A stretch of 64,000 nucleotides of DNA from Zea mays (taxonomy: Eukaryota; Streptophyta; Magnoliopsida; Poales; Poaceae): NCBI RefSeq assembly GCF_902167145.1, contig NC_050099.1:238650588-238714587 (forward strand), written 5' to 3'. A program made the position numbers and the translations under genes. The notes beneath the pieces were generated by a model. That model had not been told where the DNA came from and did no database searches. It saw nothing but the letters and a program-made list of their open reading frames with translations. Below are positions 51,993 to 63,353 of this stretch, piece after piece (the stretch's first letter is position 1; each line of letters starts with the position of its first letter).

Positions 51993-52707
51993 TCGAAGGG
52001 AGTGTTAGCACTCGCTTGGAGGCTTTCATCGCACTTTTTTGCAAGGGGACCAGCCTTTCTCGGTTGCATTTTGTTCCGGCGGGTGCGCGCGAGCGCACCC
52101 GCCGGGTGTAGCCCCCGAGGCCTCGGAGGAGTGGTTTCACTCCTTCGAGGTCTTAATGCCTTGCGTAATGCTTCGGCTGGCCTGGTTGTTCCCTCATGCG
52201 AACTGGCCGTAGCCCGGGTGTACGGTCGGGGCCCAAGTTCTCGGGCTGGTATGTTGACGCTGTCAACAGTTCGGCCGGAGCCGGGTTTGCGAGAGCAGCC
52301 CCCGAGCCTCCGCACAGGGCGAGAGGGCGATCAGGGACAGACTCGGCTTTTTTATATACGCCCCTGCGTCGCCTTTCCGCAAGGAGGAGTGGGGGAAAGC
52401 GCCATGTTACCCTCGATGGGCGCCGAACATGGTGTCTCCGGTGAGCTGCAAGCGGGTAATCCGAGTGGACGTCCGTGCCCCGTTCGTTAGGGGTCGGCTA
52501 GGGGCCCAGAGGCACGCCCAAAAGTACCAGCGGGTGATCTGCCGGACCCGGTCCCCTGGCGACGGGGTCCGAGGGCTCGATGCTTCCCTCTGATGGGATT
52601 CCATTACAAGATCGCTCTCGCTGGTCTCGGAAATGTCCTAGGGTACCTCAGGAGGGCAGCCCGAGCCTTGGTTATGTATCGAACGTACCCCTGGTCATCC
52701 CTCGCTC

Positions 52708-52932
52708 GGCGTCTAAGGCGGCTGTGAACCCTTCGAGGGCCAGCCTTCGAACCCCTGATCAGTAATGGGCGCGGAGCCCGAGTAGCCTGAGGCGGCCGTG
52801 GAACCCTTCGGGGGGCCGGCCTTCGAACCTCTGACCAATAGTGGGTGTAGGGCCCACGCGATCTGAGGCGGCTGTTGAAACCCTTCGGGGGGCTAGCCTT
52901 CGAACCTCTGATCAGTAAGGAGGCTCGGAGCC
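52708..52932. repeat. About 75-bp tandem repeat, three copies
   Basis: Copies start GAGGCGGC(T/C)GT near 52707, 52790 and 52865; each continues GAACCCTTCG..GGCC and CCTTCGAACC(C/T)CTGA. Confidence 0.75.
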
Positions 52933-54067
52933 TGGTTCCTTCATGGGGAAGGATCTTTTTCAGGGTATCCCCCTTTCCCGGTCCCTGTTGCAAGAGATAG
53001 AGAAAGAGGAAAAACGGAAAAGGATACGAAACCGAACGACGCGGCGTACCTTTTTTGGCGCGGTTATTACGGCGAAGGCGAAGCGTCGCCTGCTCCTCCT
53101 GCCAGAAGCGCCGTCTGGCCCACCGCGGCGTTAATGCGACGGGGCGAGTGGTTGGCGGGGCGGCCATCGCGCGTGCGCGAGCCGTTCGAGGAACGGATCA
53201 CGGGCGCGTTGTCTTCACGCCGTGAGAGGAGGTTCTCTTGCTGCCCCCGGATGGGACGTGAGCTTGGCTGACGACGTGACCGCTGCTCCCGCCCGCCTGC
53301 CACCGTCATTACTGCCGGCCCACTTTTGGCCGCTTTGACCGCCGCATCCGGCTGGCGCTGCTAGGTCGCCTCGAGTCGCGGTATTGGTTCTGCAATCCAG
53401 GAGGCGCGGTGGTGGCGCAAGTGGCGGTGCAGTTGCTTGCATGCAGCATCCGGCGCGCCGGTTGCGTGACGCGTGGGCCTGGGCCTCCAGGCTGGGCGCG
53501 TTGGGAGTCGGAGAAGCGCGTCCACTTGGCGCGGTTGCATGCCGCCTGCATGGCTGCCCGCCTCTTTCGCCCGTTGGTCTGGGCAAAAGTGGAGGGTCAC
53601 TTGTAACCGCTGGGCGGTTGTGTGCACCACGCGCGGCGGTTTGGCTTCTTCTGCTCTGAGCCGGTTTGCACGACGTGCGGGACCCAGCCCCCGCGCCGCA
53701 GGGGAGGGCCTTGGAGCGTGTTGGAGAAGACTCAGCCCGTGACGGTTGGGGGCGCAAGTAGGGAGAGTGGCCTTTAAAAGGAGGGCGACCCCTTTCGGAA
53801 GGCGACCATGTCTTCCCGCTCCCTTATGCATCGCGTCTTTCCACCTTCCAAGCCCCCGGATGGGGGATACCCGCCGTCTTTTCGCCTCATCGTTGGAGGA
53901 ACGCAACTCCGTGGGAGTTGGTACCTTTCAGCCATCGTTCGGCTTTAAGGATTTTCATCACACAGCCCGGTTGCTCCCCTCCGCTGGCGGTCACCCAAGA
54001 CGGTGACCTCCAGCTCCTGGATGGGGAGAGGCAATCCGGGCTGTGATCCCGATCCCGCCCTCAGCAT

Positions 54068-54164
54068 CGAGGGTGTTCGTCATCCTCGCTGGGGCGGGGA
54101 GCGAGGCGAGCCAGGGCTCTACCTCCTGCGCGGGTTGGCGGGCCACCTCTTCTTCTAGCTTCTG
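54068..54164. other. Block conserved with Tat-1 (possible extra ORF)
   Basis: Minus strand KLEEEVARQPAQEVEPWLA; see 28776-28880. An upstream TTTAAAAGG (about 53772, plus strand) is mirrored in Tat-1 by TTTAAAGGGG at 28382. Confidence 0.5.
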
Positions 54165-55840
54165 GTGGTGGCAATCGCCCTCCAGCCCTGCGGCGGAGAC
54201 GTCCTCCAGTCACGCCGGGGAAGGCGAACTGTTGCTGCCCAGCTAGGATGCAACATTCCGCCCTCTCCCTCGCATTCGCGGCGAGGACGGCAGCGAGGAT
54301 CTGCCGGTGCGCTTGGGAGCGGCCCGCTCTTTGGCTTTAATAGCTGGTTCGCGTCCCTTGAGCGGGACCGCGAACGAGAGCCCTCCGGCGGCCGCGTCCA
54401 CCCGGGACCATGGCTGCTGCTGCAGAGGTCGCTGGCGAGTCTCCCGATGTTCGTCGCCCCGCAGGCTCGAGGTCGCTCATACCCGCGGGGACGGAACCAG
54501 AGTTCCGTTTGTAATGGCACTTTGAATGCCAGTGTTTTTGTCCATTATGGCTGTCGAGGCCTGAACATGTATGTAATTTTTGGCACGGAGCCGTGTTTTT
54601 TCCTCATTTTCGAGCACTAAGACTCACCTGTTGATTATCTGAACCGCTTCACCAAGCACGAGTCGCCCCGTGTCAAGGTGACGAGTGAGGTATCCGTATC
54701 CCGGAGGCGTAGGAGTCCCTCGGCTCGGTCGGCCTTGTTGTCTGAGGCTCCTCTAGCTTAGTTAAAGGGACCCCTTGGCCGCTCTTCGACGAGCCGAGGC
54801 CAGGGGTAGCGATTCAGTATGAACAGAGGCGGAGTTGGCTCGAAAATGAAACCTGGTTGGCCGGAGCCTAGCCGGATTGTCCGTTAGCGGGACCGACGCC
54901 GGAGTTGACCAGCCGAGGCCTCGGGTCGGGCTGGCGCCCTTGGAAGATGGTTGGCCGAGGCCCTAGACGTGAACGGCCGAGCCGCCTGCTCGGGCCGGAT
55001 TCGCGGAGAAGACCCTGGCGGCGACGGCCCGGGCGTGGTGATGACGTCGTCCTTCGGAGTGGAGGTCTTCGGACCGCGTCGCCGTCCGAGGCTAGGTCGA
55101 ACCTCGCCGAAGTTGTCGTCGATGCCGAGGGTGCTGCTGCCCCCCCTTCCAGCGTCAAGATCCGAGTCTGCAGGATCAGAGTGTCTTGTAGCGTGTGCCT
55201 TATGCGGCCGCCGAGGCCAGAATACACACCCTCGCTGTGTTGTAAAGCTGCGTCTCCTTTCCTCTTGTTTCGAGTATCTGGACTTTTTTGTCGGTAACAG
55301 GGATGTTTGTGCGAGCGAGAGTTGCTTCTCGCGGAAGGTGATGAGTGAGGTATCCGTATCCCGGAGGCGTGGGAGTCCCTCGGCTCGGTCGGCCTTGCCG
55401 CTTACGCGCACTTTCACCCGTCCATGAGGCCCTGTCACCGACTCAGTCGAGAAGGCTCGAAGGATCGCTTCAGCAGAAGAGCTTCCGAACGTGAAGACTT
55501 GTTCGGTCCGCGGAATCACTTTATCCGAACGCGAGTTACTTCTCGCAGAAGGTGATGAGTGAGGTATCCGTATCCCGGAGGCGTAGGAGTCCCTCGGCTC
55601 GGTCAGCCTTGGCTGCTTACGTGTATTCCGTCGTTTTCAGGATTCACTTTTCGAAGTAGTCAGAAAGCACGAAAGATATTCTGGCAGAAGGGATCTTTTT
55701 TCGAGGAAAATTTCAACGCAGAGGGGGTTCCCCCCTTTTAGCCCCCGAGGGAGGGTCAGGCGTTGCCGAGGCGAGGCCGACCCTTCCTTGATGACTAAAC
55801 TTTGCGTGGGTGCGAGGTATATGAACAACTTGAAAACATC

Positions 55841-57448
55841 TTAAGGGTAGAAGTGACGTAGCTGTTGGATGCTCCAAGCGTTGCCGTAGACCTCGCCTTG
55901 ACTGTTGGCCAGCTTGTACGTTCCGGGCTTCAGAACTTTGGCGATGACGAATGGCCCCTCCCAGGGGGGTGTGAGCTTGTGCCTCCCTCGGGCGTCTTGC
56001 CGCAGCCGAAGCACCAGGTCGCCCACCTGGAAGTCTCGGGGCCGGACCCCTCGGGCGTGGTAGCGTCGCAGGGACTGCTGGTACCGCGCCGAGTATAGTA
56101 AGGCCTTGTCCCGAGCTTCTTCCAGCTGGTCCAGCGAGTCTTCTCGGCTAGCTTGGTTGCTTTGATCACTGTAGGCCCTCGTCCTCGGGGAGCCGTATTC
56201 CAGGTCAGTGGGCAAGATGGCCTCGGCCCCGTAGACCAGGAAGAACGGCGTGAAACCCGTGGCTCGGCTCGGTGTTGTCCTCAGGCTCCAGACCACCGAG
56301 GGGAGTTCCTTCATCCATCGCTTGCCGAACTTGTTGAGGTCATTGTAAATCCAAGGCTTGAGCCCTTGTAGAATCATGCCGTTGGCACGCTCTACTTGTC
56401 CATTCGACATGGGATGAGCCACGGCGGCCCAGTCCACCCGGATGTGGTGATCTTCGCAGAAGTCCAAGAACTTCCCGCCGGTGAACTGGGTGCCGTTGTC
56501 GGTGATGATGGAGTTCGGGACCCCGAAGCGATGGATGATGTTGGTGAAGAACGCCACCGCCTGCTCGGACCTGATGTTGTTCAGAGGTCGGACCTCGATC
56601 CACTTGGAGAATTTGTCGATGGCGACCAGCAGGTGCGTGTAGCCCCCGGGCGCCTTCTGCAAGGGGCCGACGAGGTCCAGACCCCACATAGCAAAGGGCC
56701 AGGTGATGGGTATCGTCTGCAGAGCCTGAGCGGGCAGGTGGGTCTGCTTCGCATAGAATTGACACCCTTCGCAGGTGCAGACAATTCTAGTGGCGTCGGC
56801 CACCGCCGTTGGCCAGTAGAAGCCTTGCCGGAAAGCATTCCCGACAAGGGCTCGAGGTGCTGCGTGATGGCCGCAAGCCCCCGAGTGTATTTCTCGCAGG
56901 AGTTCCTGACCTTCGGCGATGGAGATGCATCGCTGGAGGATGCCCGAGGGGCTGCGGTGGTAGAGCTCCTTCTCATCGCCCAGCAAGACGAACGACTTGG
57001 CGCGTCGCGCTACCCGCCGAGCCTCGGCTCGGTCGAGGGGCAGCTCTCCTTGGCGGAGATATTGCAGGTACGGGGTCTGCCAATTTCGATCAGGCGTGGC
57101 CCCGCTCTGCTCCTCCTTGATGCGCAGCGCCTCGCCCTCGGAGGCCGAGGGTACCTTGGGCCGAGCAGAGGGTGCCTCGGGCTGTGCCGAGGGTACCTCG
57201 GGCTGGACCGAGGGCGCCTCAGGCTCGGGCGCGTCGTCGATCTTGACGGAGGGTTGATGCAGATCCCGGGAGAAGACGTCCGGGGGAACCGTTGTTCGCC
57301 CCGAGGCTATTTTTGCCAGCTCGTCCGCAGTCTCGTTGTAGCGCCGAGCGATGTGGTTAAGCTCGAGCCCATAGAACTTGTCTTCCAGGCGCCGAACCTC
57401 ATCGCAGTAGACCTCCATCTTCGGGTCGCGACAGTGGGAGTTCTTCAT
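55841..57448 (-). CDS. pol: Tat-2 integrase, open frame (535 codons)
   Basis: The first residues are the end of the second RNase H domain (NETADELAKIASG, about 39-51). A proline-rich linker with an imperfect eight-residue repeat (EAPSVQPEVPSAQP, about 76-103) follows. Integrase zinc-binding residues: H..HSGACGHH (about 190-200) and CTCEGC (about 225-230). Core: WGLDLVGP (about 255), ITDNGTQF (about 315), NGQVERANG (about 350). The C-terminal part VYGAEAILPTDLEYGSP, then WEGPFVIAKVLKPG and QQLRHFYP, is complete. All catalytic residues are present. The frame is the same as the upstream piece at 57467-58321, separated by one TAG, so the Met is not the true start. Confidence 0.9.
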   Translation of the reverse strand: MKNSHCRDPKMEVYCDEVRRLEDKFYGLELNHIARRYNETADELAKIASGRTTVPPDVFSRDLHQPSVKIDDAPEPEAPSVQPEVPSAQPEAPSARPKVPSASEGEALRIKEEQSGATPDRNWQTPYLQYLRQGELPLDRAEARRVARRAKSFVLLGDEKELYHRSPSGILQRCISIAEGQELLREIHSGACGHHAAPRALVGNAFRQGFYWPTAVADATRIVCTCEGCQFYAKQTHLPAQALQTIPITWPFAMWGLDLVGPLQKAPGGYTHLLVAIDKFSKWIEVRPLNNIRSEQAVAFFTNIIHRFGVPNSIITDNGTQFTGGKFLDFCEDHHIRVDWAAVAHPMSNGQVERANGMILQGLKPWIYNDLNKFGKRWMKELPSVVWSLRTTPSRATGFTPFFLVYGAEAILPTDLEYGSPRTRAYSDQSNQASREDSLDQLEEARDKALLYSARYQQSLRRYHARGVRPRDFQVGDLVLRLRQDARGRHKLTPPWEGPFVIAKVLKPGTYKLANSQGEVYGNAWSIQQLRHFYP

Positions 57449-58366
57449 GACTTGGTCGATGACGAGCTACGAGTCACCGCGGGCGTCGAGGTGCCTGACC
57501 CCTAGCTCGATGGCGATTCGCAACCCGTTGATCAGAGCCTCATACTCAGCCACATTGTTGGACGCCGGGAAATGGAGGCGTAGCATATAGCGTAGGTGTT
57601 TCCCGAGGGGCGAGATGAAGAGTAGGCCCGCGCCGGCTCCCGTCTTCATCAGTGACCCATCGAAAAACATGGTCCAGAGCTCCGGTTGGATCGGAGCCAT
57701 CGGTAGCTGGGTGTCGACCCATTCAGCTACGAAGTCCGCCAATACCTGGGACTTGATGGCCTTCCGAGGGGCGAACGAGATTGTCTCGCCCATGATTTCC
57801 ACCGCCCACTTTGCAATCCTGCCCGAGGCCTCTCGGCACTGGATGATCTCCCCCAGGGGGAAGGATGACACCACAGTTACCGGATGAGACTCGAAGTAGT
57901 GTCGCGATTTCTGCCTCGTCAGGATCACTGCATACAACAGCTTCTGAACTTGTGGGTAGCGGATCTTGGTCTCGGACAGTACCTCGTTGACGAAGTAAAC
58001 TGGCCTCTGAATGGGCAATGCATGCCCCTCTTCTTGCCTCTCGACCACAATCGCGGCGCTAACCACCTGAGTGGTCGCGGCGACGTAGACCAAGAGGGCT
58101 TCTCCGTCAGCTGGAGGCACCAAGATAGGCGCCTTTGTGAGGAGCGCCTTCAGGTTCCCGAGAGCTTCCTCGGCCTCAGGGGTCCAAGCGAAGCACTCGG
58201 CCTTCCTTAAGAGGCGGTACAGAGGCAGGCCTCTTTCGCCGAGGCGTGAGATGAAGCGGCTCAGGGCCGCGAGACATCCCATGACCCTCTGTACGCCTTT
58301 TAAGTCCTTGATGGGCCCCATGCTGGTGATGGCTGCGATCTTCTCCGGGTTGGCTTCGATGCCCCG
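57449..58366 (-). pseudogene. pol: Tat-2 end of RT and double RNase H
   Basis: Minus strand from 58366: end of RT (ANPEKIAAI..MGPIKDLKGVQRV), then a degenerate RNase H connection (FAWTPEAEEALGNLKALL.. VYFVNEVLSE), then a second RNase H with FFDGSLMKTGAGAG and EYEALINGLRIA, ending D-A-R-G-D-S before TAG at about 57467-57469. The double RNase H is a known mark of the Tat lineage. The TAG stands where a glutamine codon (CAG) is expected, so one substitution disables the frame. The RT active site is upstream of the Tek-5 insertion and not in the window. Confidence 0.85.
58362..58366. repeat. Putative target duplication CCCCG of Tek-5
   Basis: The five bases before the LTR start; the second copy lies outside the window, so it is unconfirmed. 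Confidence 0.4.
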
Positions 58367-59240
58367 TGTGACACCCCAGTGTCACCTAGGGTTTCTCTTA
58401 AAAAGTCAAACCAAGAACCATTATTTTATGTGAACCAAAGTGAGCATGAGCATCAAAATAACTTAAGTAAGAAAGAGTTCACCAAGTATATACTTAAATG
58501 TGTCATGATCAAAACAATTGAGACTTTTGAAAGATAAGAATGTACAACCCTAATTCAAAACCCTAAGTAAGCCCCATGAACAAAATTCAAGAAAGTAAGA
58601 AAGAGGGATTGAAAGGTTTAAAATTTTGAGTTGAGCCAATTATATATGTTAAAGTATATTTGTTAAGCAACAAGAAAGATTGAGAAGGCTTAACCAAAAT
58701 AACTCAAATAAATCCCCAAATCAGCCCTTGATCAATGAACCCTTAGAGAAATTCAGATTTCTGAATTTCTGAATTTCAGACCTCTTCTCAAAGATCATCT
58801 GTGTTCTCTGCTTTTCCAAACTCAAAGCCAGAAGATCCAAATATCAAAGTCGTGCCAAATTACCTTGAACACATTCTGGGAAAGTTTGAACTCAAACCAA
58901 ATTCTTTTGACATGGTTTTGGCGCAGCTTAACCTCGGGACCAGGCATTCTGACACTGGCACCTTGGTGACGCTACAACTCCCTGTCCCTAGCCTAAAACC
59001 GCACGTCGTCCATACACAAAAGACAAAGCTTGGTCTGGTGAACAAATCCCTTGCAGTGATCTTGCCCAAATTCGCGAAGATTTGCTCCCAATCGGCGCTT
59101 GAACAGGGGCAGAGGCAACGGGAACACGTGTTCGACCGCGGCTGACACCCCTGGTTCACGCCCGTTCGCGCACCGCGCCTTCCCAGTGCACGCCCGCGCG
59201 CACTCGCCGGTCCACGACCGCCCGTGCACCGCGCCGCGCC

Positions 59241-59248
59241 TATAAAGC
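59241..59248 (+). promoter_or_regulatory. TATA box of Tek-5 LTR
   Basis: TATAAAGC in GCGCCTATAAAGCCTTCC, within the GC-rich part. Confidence 0.65.
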
Positions 59249-61452
59249 CTTCCCAGGCGCGCCCCTCTTCGCCCCGCACTCACCCTCACCGGCCAGCCAC
59301 CGTTCCTTAGCTCCGGCGAGCGTATTTCTGCCCGCCATTGCCGCCAGAGCTACGGCCGCCGTGGCCAGCCCACTCCAGCCACCCTCCAGCCCAACCAGTG
59401 CTTCGGCTAGCTCCGCCAGTAGCCCGTGAAGCTCGCCGAGCCCTCGGACCCGACCGGACTTCACCGGAGGCCCGAGATCATCCTCACCGGACTTCGGTCT
59501 TCCGCCGCCGCGCGTGGACCGAGCTATCCAGTGAGTCTCCGCCCAATTCCTTTCGCTCATGTCTTCTCTGGCATCCCGTGGACCTCCCTGACCTATTTAA
59601 TTGAACTATCTCGCCGTGACCAGGCCGGTCTCCTCGCCGCCGACGAGCATCCCCGCCTGCGCGCGTGGACCGACCGACTCCGGCCATCTCCGACGGCGTT
59701 CCGCACACCGTTGTGATCCCCGCGACCTCCCCTTCACCCTCGACCACTTCACCGGAACAGTCTCGCCGCCGGTAAGCCCCTCCGCCCTTTTCTTCGCCGC
59801 GGCTACTGTTTAAGGTAGAAGAAGGACCTCGGGTTAGGATCTGTAGAACCCGAGGGGTTTTCTGTAATGTCAGCGACTCATGTGAATAGTAACCTAAGGA
59901 CTGATTCGCGAGGAAAACTTAGAAAAACCGCCAGGGACCCCAGTGCAAAGTGGATTTCCATTTAAACCAATTCTGTTATTCTTTTAAATAACCAGAGAAC
60001 TTAGAAAATCCATAACTTGATGAAATCTTAATGAAAAGCTGTCAAACCAATTTTGCTAGCTCTGGAATATTATGATCTATCATTTAAAAATATTGAACCA
60101 TATGCTTTCTGTTCTAAATTTTAGAGTTTAAAATTAAAAACAGAAACCCCCTAAACCTTGTTTAATTGAGGAAAATTGGGTTTTCTTTTGTGCTGAGCTT
60201 AAGAAAATTTGTAGATGCTTGTACCTTAATTAAACACTGTTTAAAAATAGTAGGAGCCCCAGCATTAGAGATTATGATGTAGTTATTCATTTAAAGCCAT
60301 TTTGTCCAAAACTTAGAGAAAATCAGAAAAGCATTAGAAAATGTTGAACAGTGATTAGTAATATTTTCCTAGTTTACTTATGCAACAAAGAACCTAGGAA
60401 AAATGCAGAGACCATTAATTAGGACCAGTTTCTAATTAAGATGCTTTAATTAGCCTTATGAAGACTGAAAATCAATTATTAGAATTGCAAAACTATAACC
60501 AAAGTGATTAACATAAATCCAGTGAACTTATAACCACCAGAGCCCCACTACAAAAATACAGAGCACCCCAGCCTAACTTTTTAAGTAAGGAAAATAAATA
60601 CAGAATGATAATAAGGCATTTTCCCACTAAATCATGAGCAACCCCAAATAATGTGATAATGGGGAACCAAAAATTTGCTAAGTCCATGATGAGATAAATC
60701 ACCAGAAAAAAATACAAACCTATGAAAAGGAAGTGAACCCATGCCTTTTGCTAGTAATTTGTGAGAAAGGTCATTTAGCTCAAATAATGCAAACCACCCC
60801 TTCCCTTAAGCAAAAAGAAGCCAAACTTCAGAATGATTGCTCTTGCGCAAAATACCAACTAAGAAAAATAAGAACTCTGTTGTTTGATGTTTTTCAAATA
60901 TAGTGGTAGTAGAAAGCACCTATTTGGCTAAAAACTTGAGAAAACCATAAGAAGACAATTAAAGGGTATTAATGACTAGAAAATTGTATCAAGTCATGTT
61001 ATGACACCTAAAAGCCAGCAAAAATAAGTTTTAAAGAATTACCCACTGTTAAATAATAGTTGTAGTTCAAAGTACCCCTTCTGCCCTAAAATTTGATAAT
61101 TTTGTCCAGAGAGAACCATTCACTTTCTGAACCCCAAATTTTGAGACAGAGAATCATACACCAGTAACAAGCCACTGTAATTTTTGCAGAATTTTTGGAA
61201 TTTTATAAAAGCAACTTGTAGTTCAAACCTACTCCAAAGCATTAAAAAAAAGAATAAAAGAAAAGAGAAGAAGGAATAAACCTCATCCCATTAAAACTAA
61301 CCCAATTTACCAAGTATACCACTAAAAGGTTTTACATAAGTAAGGTTAACTTGTTTAAATTCAAAAGACCATACATCTTTAAAGTTGTAAATTCTAAAGC
61401 ACATATCATATCATGCATATATCTTACGCATTGCATTCATTAGATTGTAATC

Positions 61453-61566
61453 TTGCCGACGGAGAGTACGTGCTCATCCCCGAGCAAGGACCTGTCCAAG
61501 AGGAGGACCAGGAGCAGGCTTCAGAGGCTGCTATTGAGGATCTCCCCGCAGCCCCAGCGATTGAAG
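61453..61566 (+). other. Exon-1-like acidic segment in Tek-5 LTR
   Basis: Reads L-A-D-G-E-Y-V-L-I-P-E-Q-G-P-V-Q-E-E-D-Q and continues E-Q-A-S-E-A-A-I-E-D-L-P-A-A-P-A-I-E, ending GAAG/GCAAGC (GC donor at 61567). A possible acceptor CATTCATTAG precedes it near 61433-61442. Confidence 0.5.
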
Positions 61567-62554
61567 GCAAGCCCCGGTTTTATGCATAACCATGTTAATA
61601 TATGCTACTTTACTACACTTAATGCTTGTAGGACTGTAATGTGCACTTAAGTGTAGGAGTTGCTTGAAACCTCTAGTTGCATGAACATAGGATTCCTTTT
61701 TGAGATGAATACTAGTATGCTAGGTCGAGTAGCTGCTTGCTAATCAGGATCTCGGTAGAAGTCGAGTGATTTTTCTAGCACTCGCGCGAGGTCAGGAGTT
61801 GACTGTATTCATCTTGATAATGGGATATATTTTGGTCTATGGACTTGGATCCAGGGAGGATGCCTTGTCCATGAGACGGGAAAAAATGAATTAAGGATTA
61901 ATGTGTGGATACCTGAGTCAAGCTTTTGAACGTACTAAGCACATGCCGGGAAAAATGGTAACCGGTAAACCTAGTACCTGAGTGAAGCCGGGCGCGGACT
62001 TTATCCCTCATGCGACCTGAGACAGGGTCTCCCATGCTAGCTATGGTGGGTACAAGTGCGGTCACTGCACGGCGGCAGCCGGGGTCAGTGGGGCATTGTA
62101 TGCCAAGGCGGTGAGGCCTGGACGCGAACGGGGAATCGATGGGGACGGTTGTCGTGTGTGGGGTCGGAGTACCCTGACATGCCGTGTGTTTAGGTTTACC
62201 TTGCAAGGTTTAAAACTCGATTCGAATCGTCTGCTTCTCGCAGCTAATGAGACTGCTTGATTCCTTGTACTGCATCGAGTAAGAAGTGAAATGTGGATTA
62301 TATGAGATAACTTGTTGATTGAGCTAATTGCTTGTTACCATGTATGCTTAGAAGGAGCAAATCTAGCTAAGTTAATGATGGTAGAATTTTGAAAAGCTAA
62401 AAATTGATTTTAGAAACAGCTAGTGCTTTTGGCAAACCAAACCCCTCAGCCAAACAGCTGCATAGTCTAGAGGTAGAGGAGTAGACTCCTCACACCGGTT
62501 AAGTCTAGCTGAGTATTAGTATACTCAGCCTTGCTTGTGGCACCATTTTTGCAG

Positions 62555-62661
62555 GTACCATGCAGGATGTAGTTGATGGTGTGACTTGGCCTACCACCCT
62601 GCCACCGGGTTGGACGGTCGAGTGGGATGTTGCTCCGGCAGGAGAGGAGCATGAGGAGTAG
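62555..62661 (+). other. Exon-2-like segment in Tek-5 LTR
   Basis: After TTTTTGCAG the frame, in phase with exon 1, reads (G)-T-M-Q-D-V-V-D-G-V-T-W-P-T-T-L-P-P-G-W, then further residues and an acidic end G-E-E-H-E-E before TAG at 62659-62661. The intron would be 988 bases. Confidence 0.5.
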
Positions 62662-62973
62662 TGGGCTACGCCTTGCCCATTTCCTCATTACCGACGACAT
62701 CGATTATCCGCTGCACTTTATTTTGTGAACTTTATGGCTACTCCAGAACTCCGATTTATGTAATAACTCAGTACTTAATTTGAGGTTTCCTGTTTTATTG
62801 TATTTCTTCTGTGACTCACCTTCGAGTGAGATTGTGGAATTTGATCCTGGTTAAGTGGCTCTATCAGACTAGATCTGAGGGACCGACGGGTTATTCCGAT
62901 TTAAGTGTGTTACGGCCCCTGAGGCGTGACATAGGCACTTAAGCTGGAATAATTCGGGTGGTTCTGCCACAGC

Positions 62974-62985
62974 TGGTATCGGAGC
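62974..62985 (+). promoter_or_regulatory. Tek-5 primer-binding site
   Basis: TGGTATCGGAGC two bases after the LTR end; one mismatch to the tRNA-iMet type. Confidence 0.8.
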
Positions 62986-63353
62986 AAATTCCACCACAGA
63001 GAAGGGCAATAAAACCATGAATACCAATTTTCAAAACCTAAAACTTGCTTAGAAACTATTACGGATCGTTAGGACTAGATCGCTAGACCTAGGACGAAAG
63101 GCCTTAGGCATAGAGGGAGAAATAGGTGGCTAATTAATTAGGCCCTGTGGGCCAATACTTATATTTTAGGATGCCCTAAAAAGGCACCCTATTTTCTTTT
63201 GAGAGGCAACGTTTCTTTCAGCATGCATGCATTATAAAACACAATGAGGAATTAAAATTTGAGCTAACCCCCCCCTTTTTTCTTCGAAACCATCCGGGCT
63301 CTCTTTTTCTTTTTCCTTCCACCATAATCTTTATCTTTGATTCCCTTCCGCAG
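62986..63353 (+). other. Tek-5 leader
   Basis: No coding signal. It ends in a pyrimidine-rich stretch and CTTCCGCAG directly before the ATG at 63354, which resembles a 3' splice site, so the ATG may be reached by splicing. Confidence 0.5.

Larger units (their letters stand above)
51993..55840 (-). other. Tat-2 long 3' non-coding region
   Basis: A 3.85-kb GC-rich region between the PPT and the integrase stop. It contains three units of about 75 bp (52708-52932, AGGCGGCTGTGAACCCTTCG), three dispersed copies of a 50-base block (GTGAGGTATCCGTATCCCGG at about 54686, 55346 and 55560) and the block shared with Tat-1 (54068-54164). Many short frames exist on both strands, but none has a recognisable domain. 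Confidence 0.6.
39723..58366 (-). mobile_element. Tat-2: Huck-like Tat-lineage gypsy element (3' part)
   Basis: Minus strand. Its 3' LTR (39723-40205 and 50793-51978, about 1.67 kb without Tek-4) runs TGTCGGCG..CCCCGACA as written. The PPT is at 51979-51992, a long 3' non-coding region follows to 55840, and pol (integrase, two RNase H domains, end of RT) runs to 58366, where Tek-5 cuts it. AAAGG (39718-39722) would be its target duplication. The 5' part, gag and 5' LTR lie outside the window. The LTR start on the minus strand, TGTCGGGGACCATAATTAGG, is one I associate with maize Huck-type elements. Confidence 0.85.
58367..62971 (+). repeat. Tek-5 5' LTR (4605 bp)
   Basis: AT-rich first 750 bases, GC-rich promoter part (about 59150-59820, TATA box at 59241), long AT-rich part (59820-61440), exon-like segments at about 61453-61566 and 62555-62661, then the end. 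Very long for an LTR. Confidence 0.8.

Noticed and set aside
51948..52490. 180-codon plus-strand frame near the Tat-2 PPT as an antisense gene
   Set aside because: It crosses the LTR border, no domain is recognisable, and similar chance frames occur all over the GC-rich Tat-2 3' region.
56396..57505. 369-codon plus-strand frame
   Set aside because: It is the antisense shadow of the well-supported integrase frame 55841-57448; the amino acid content (G, V, D, R-rich) follows from the opposite strand.
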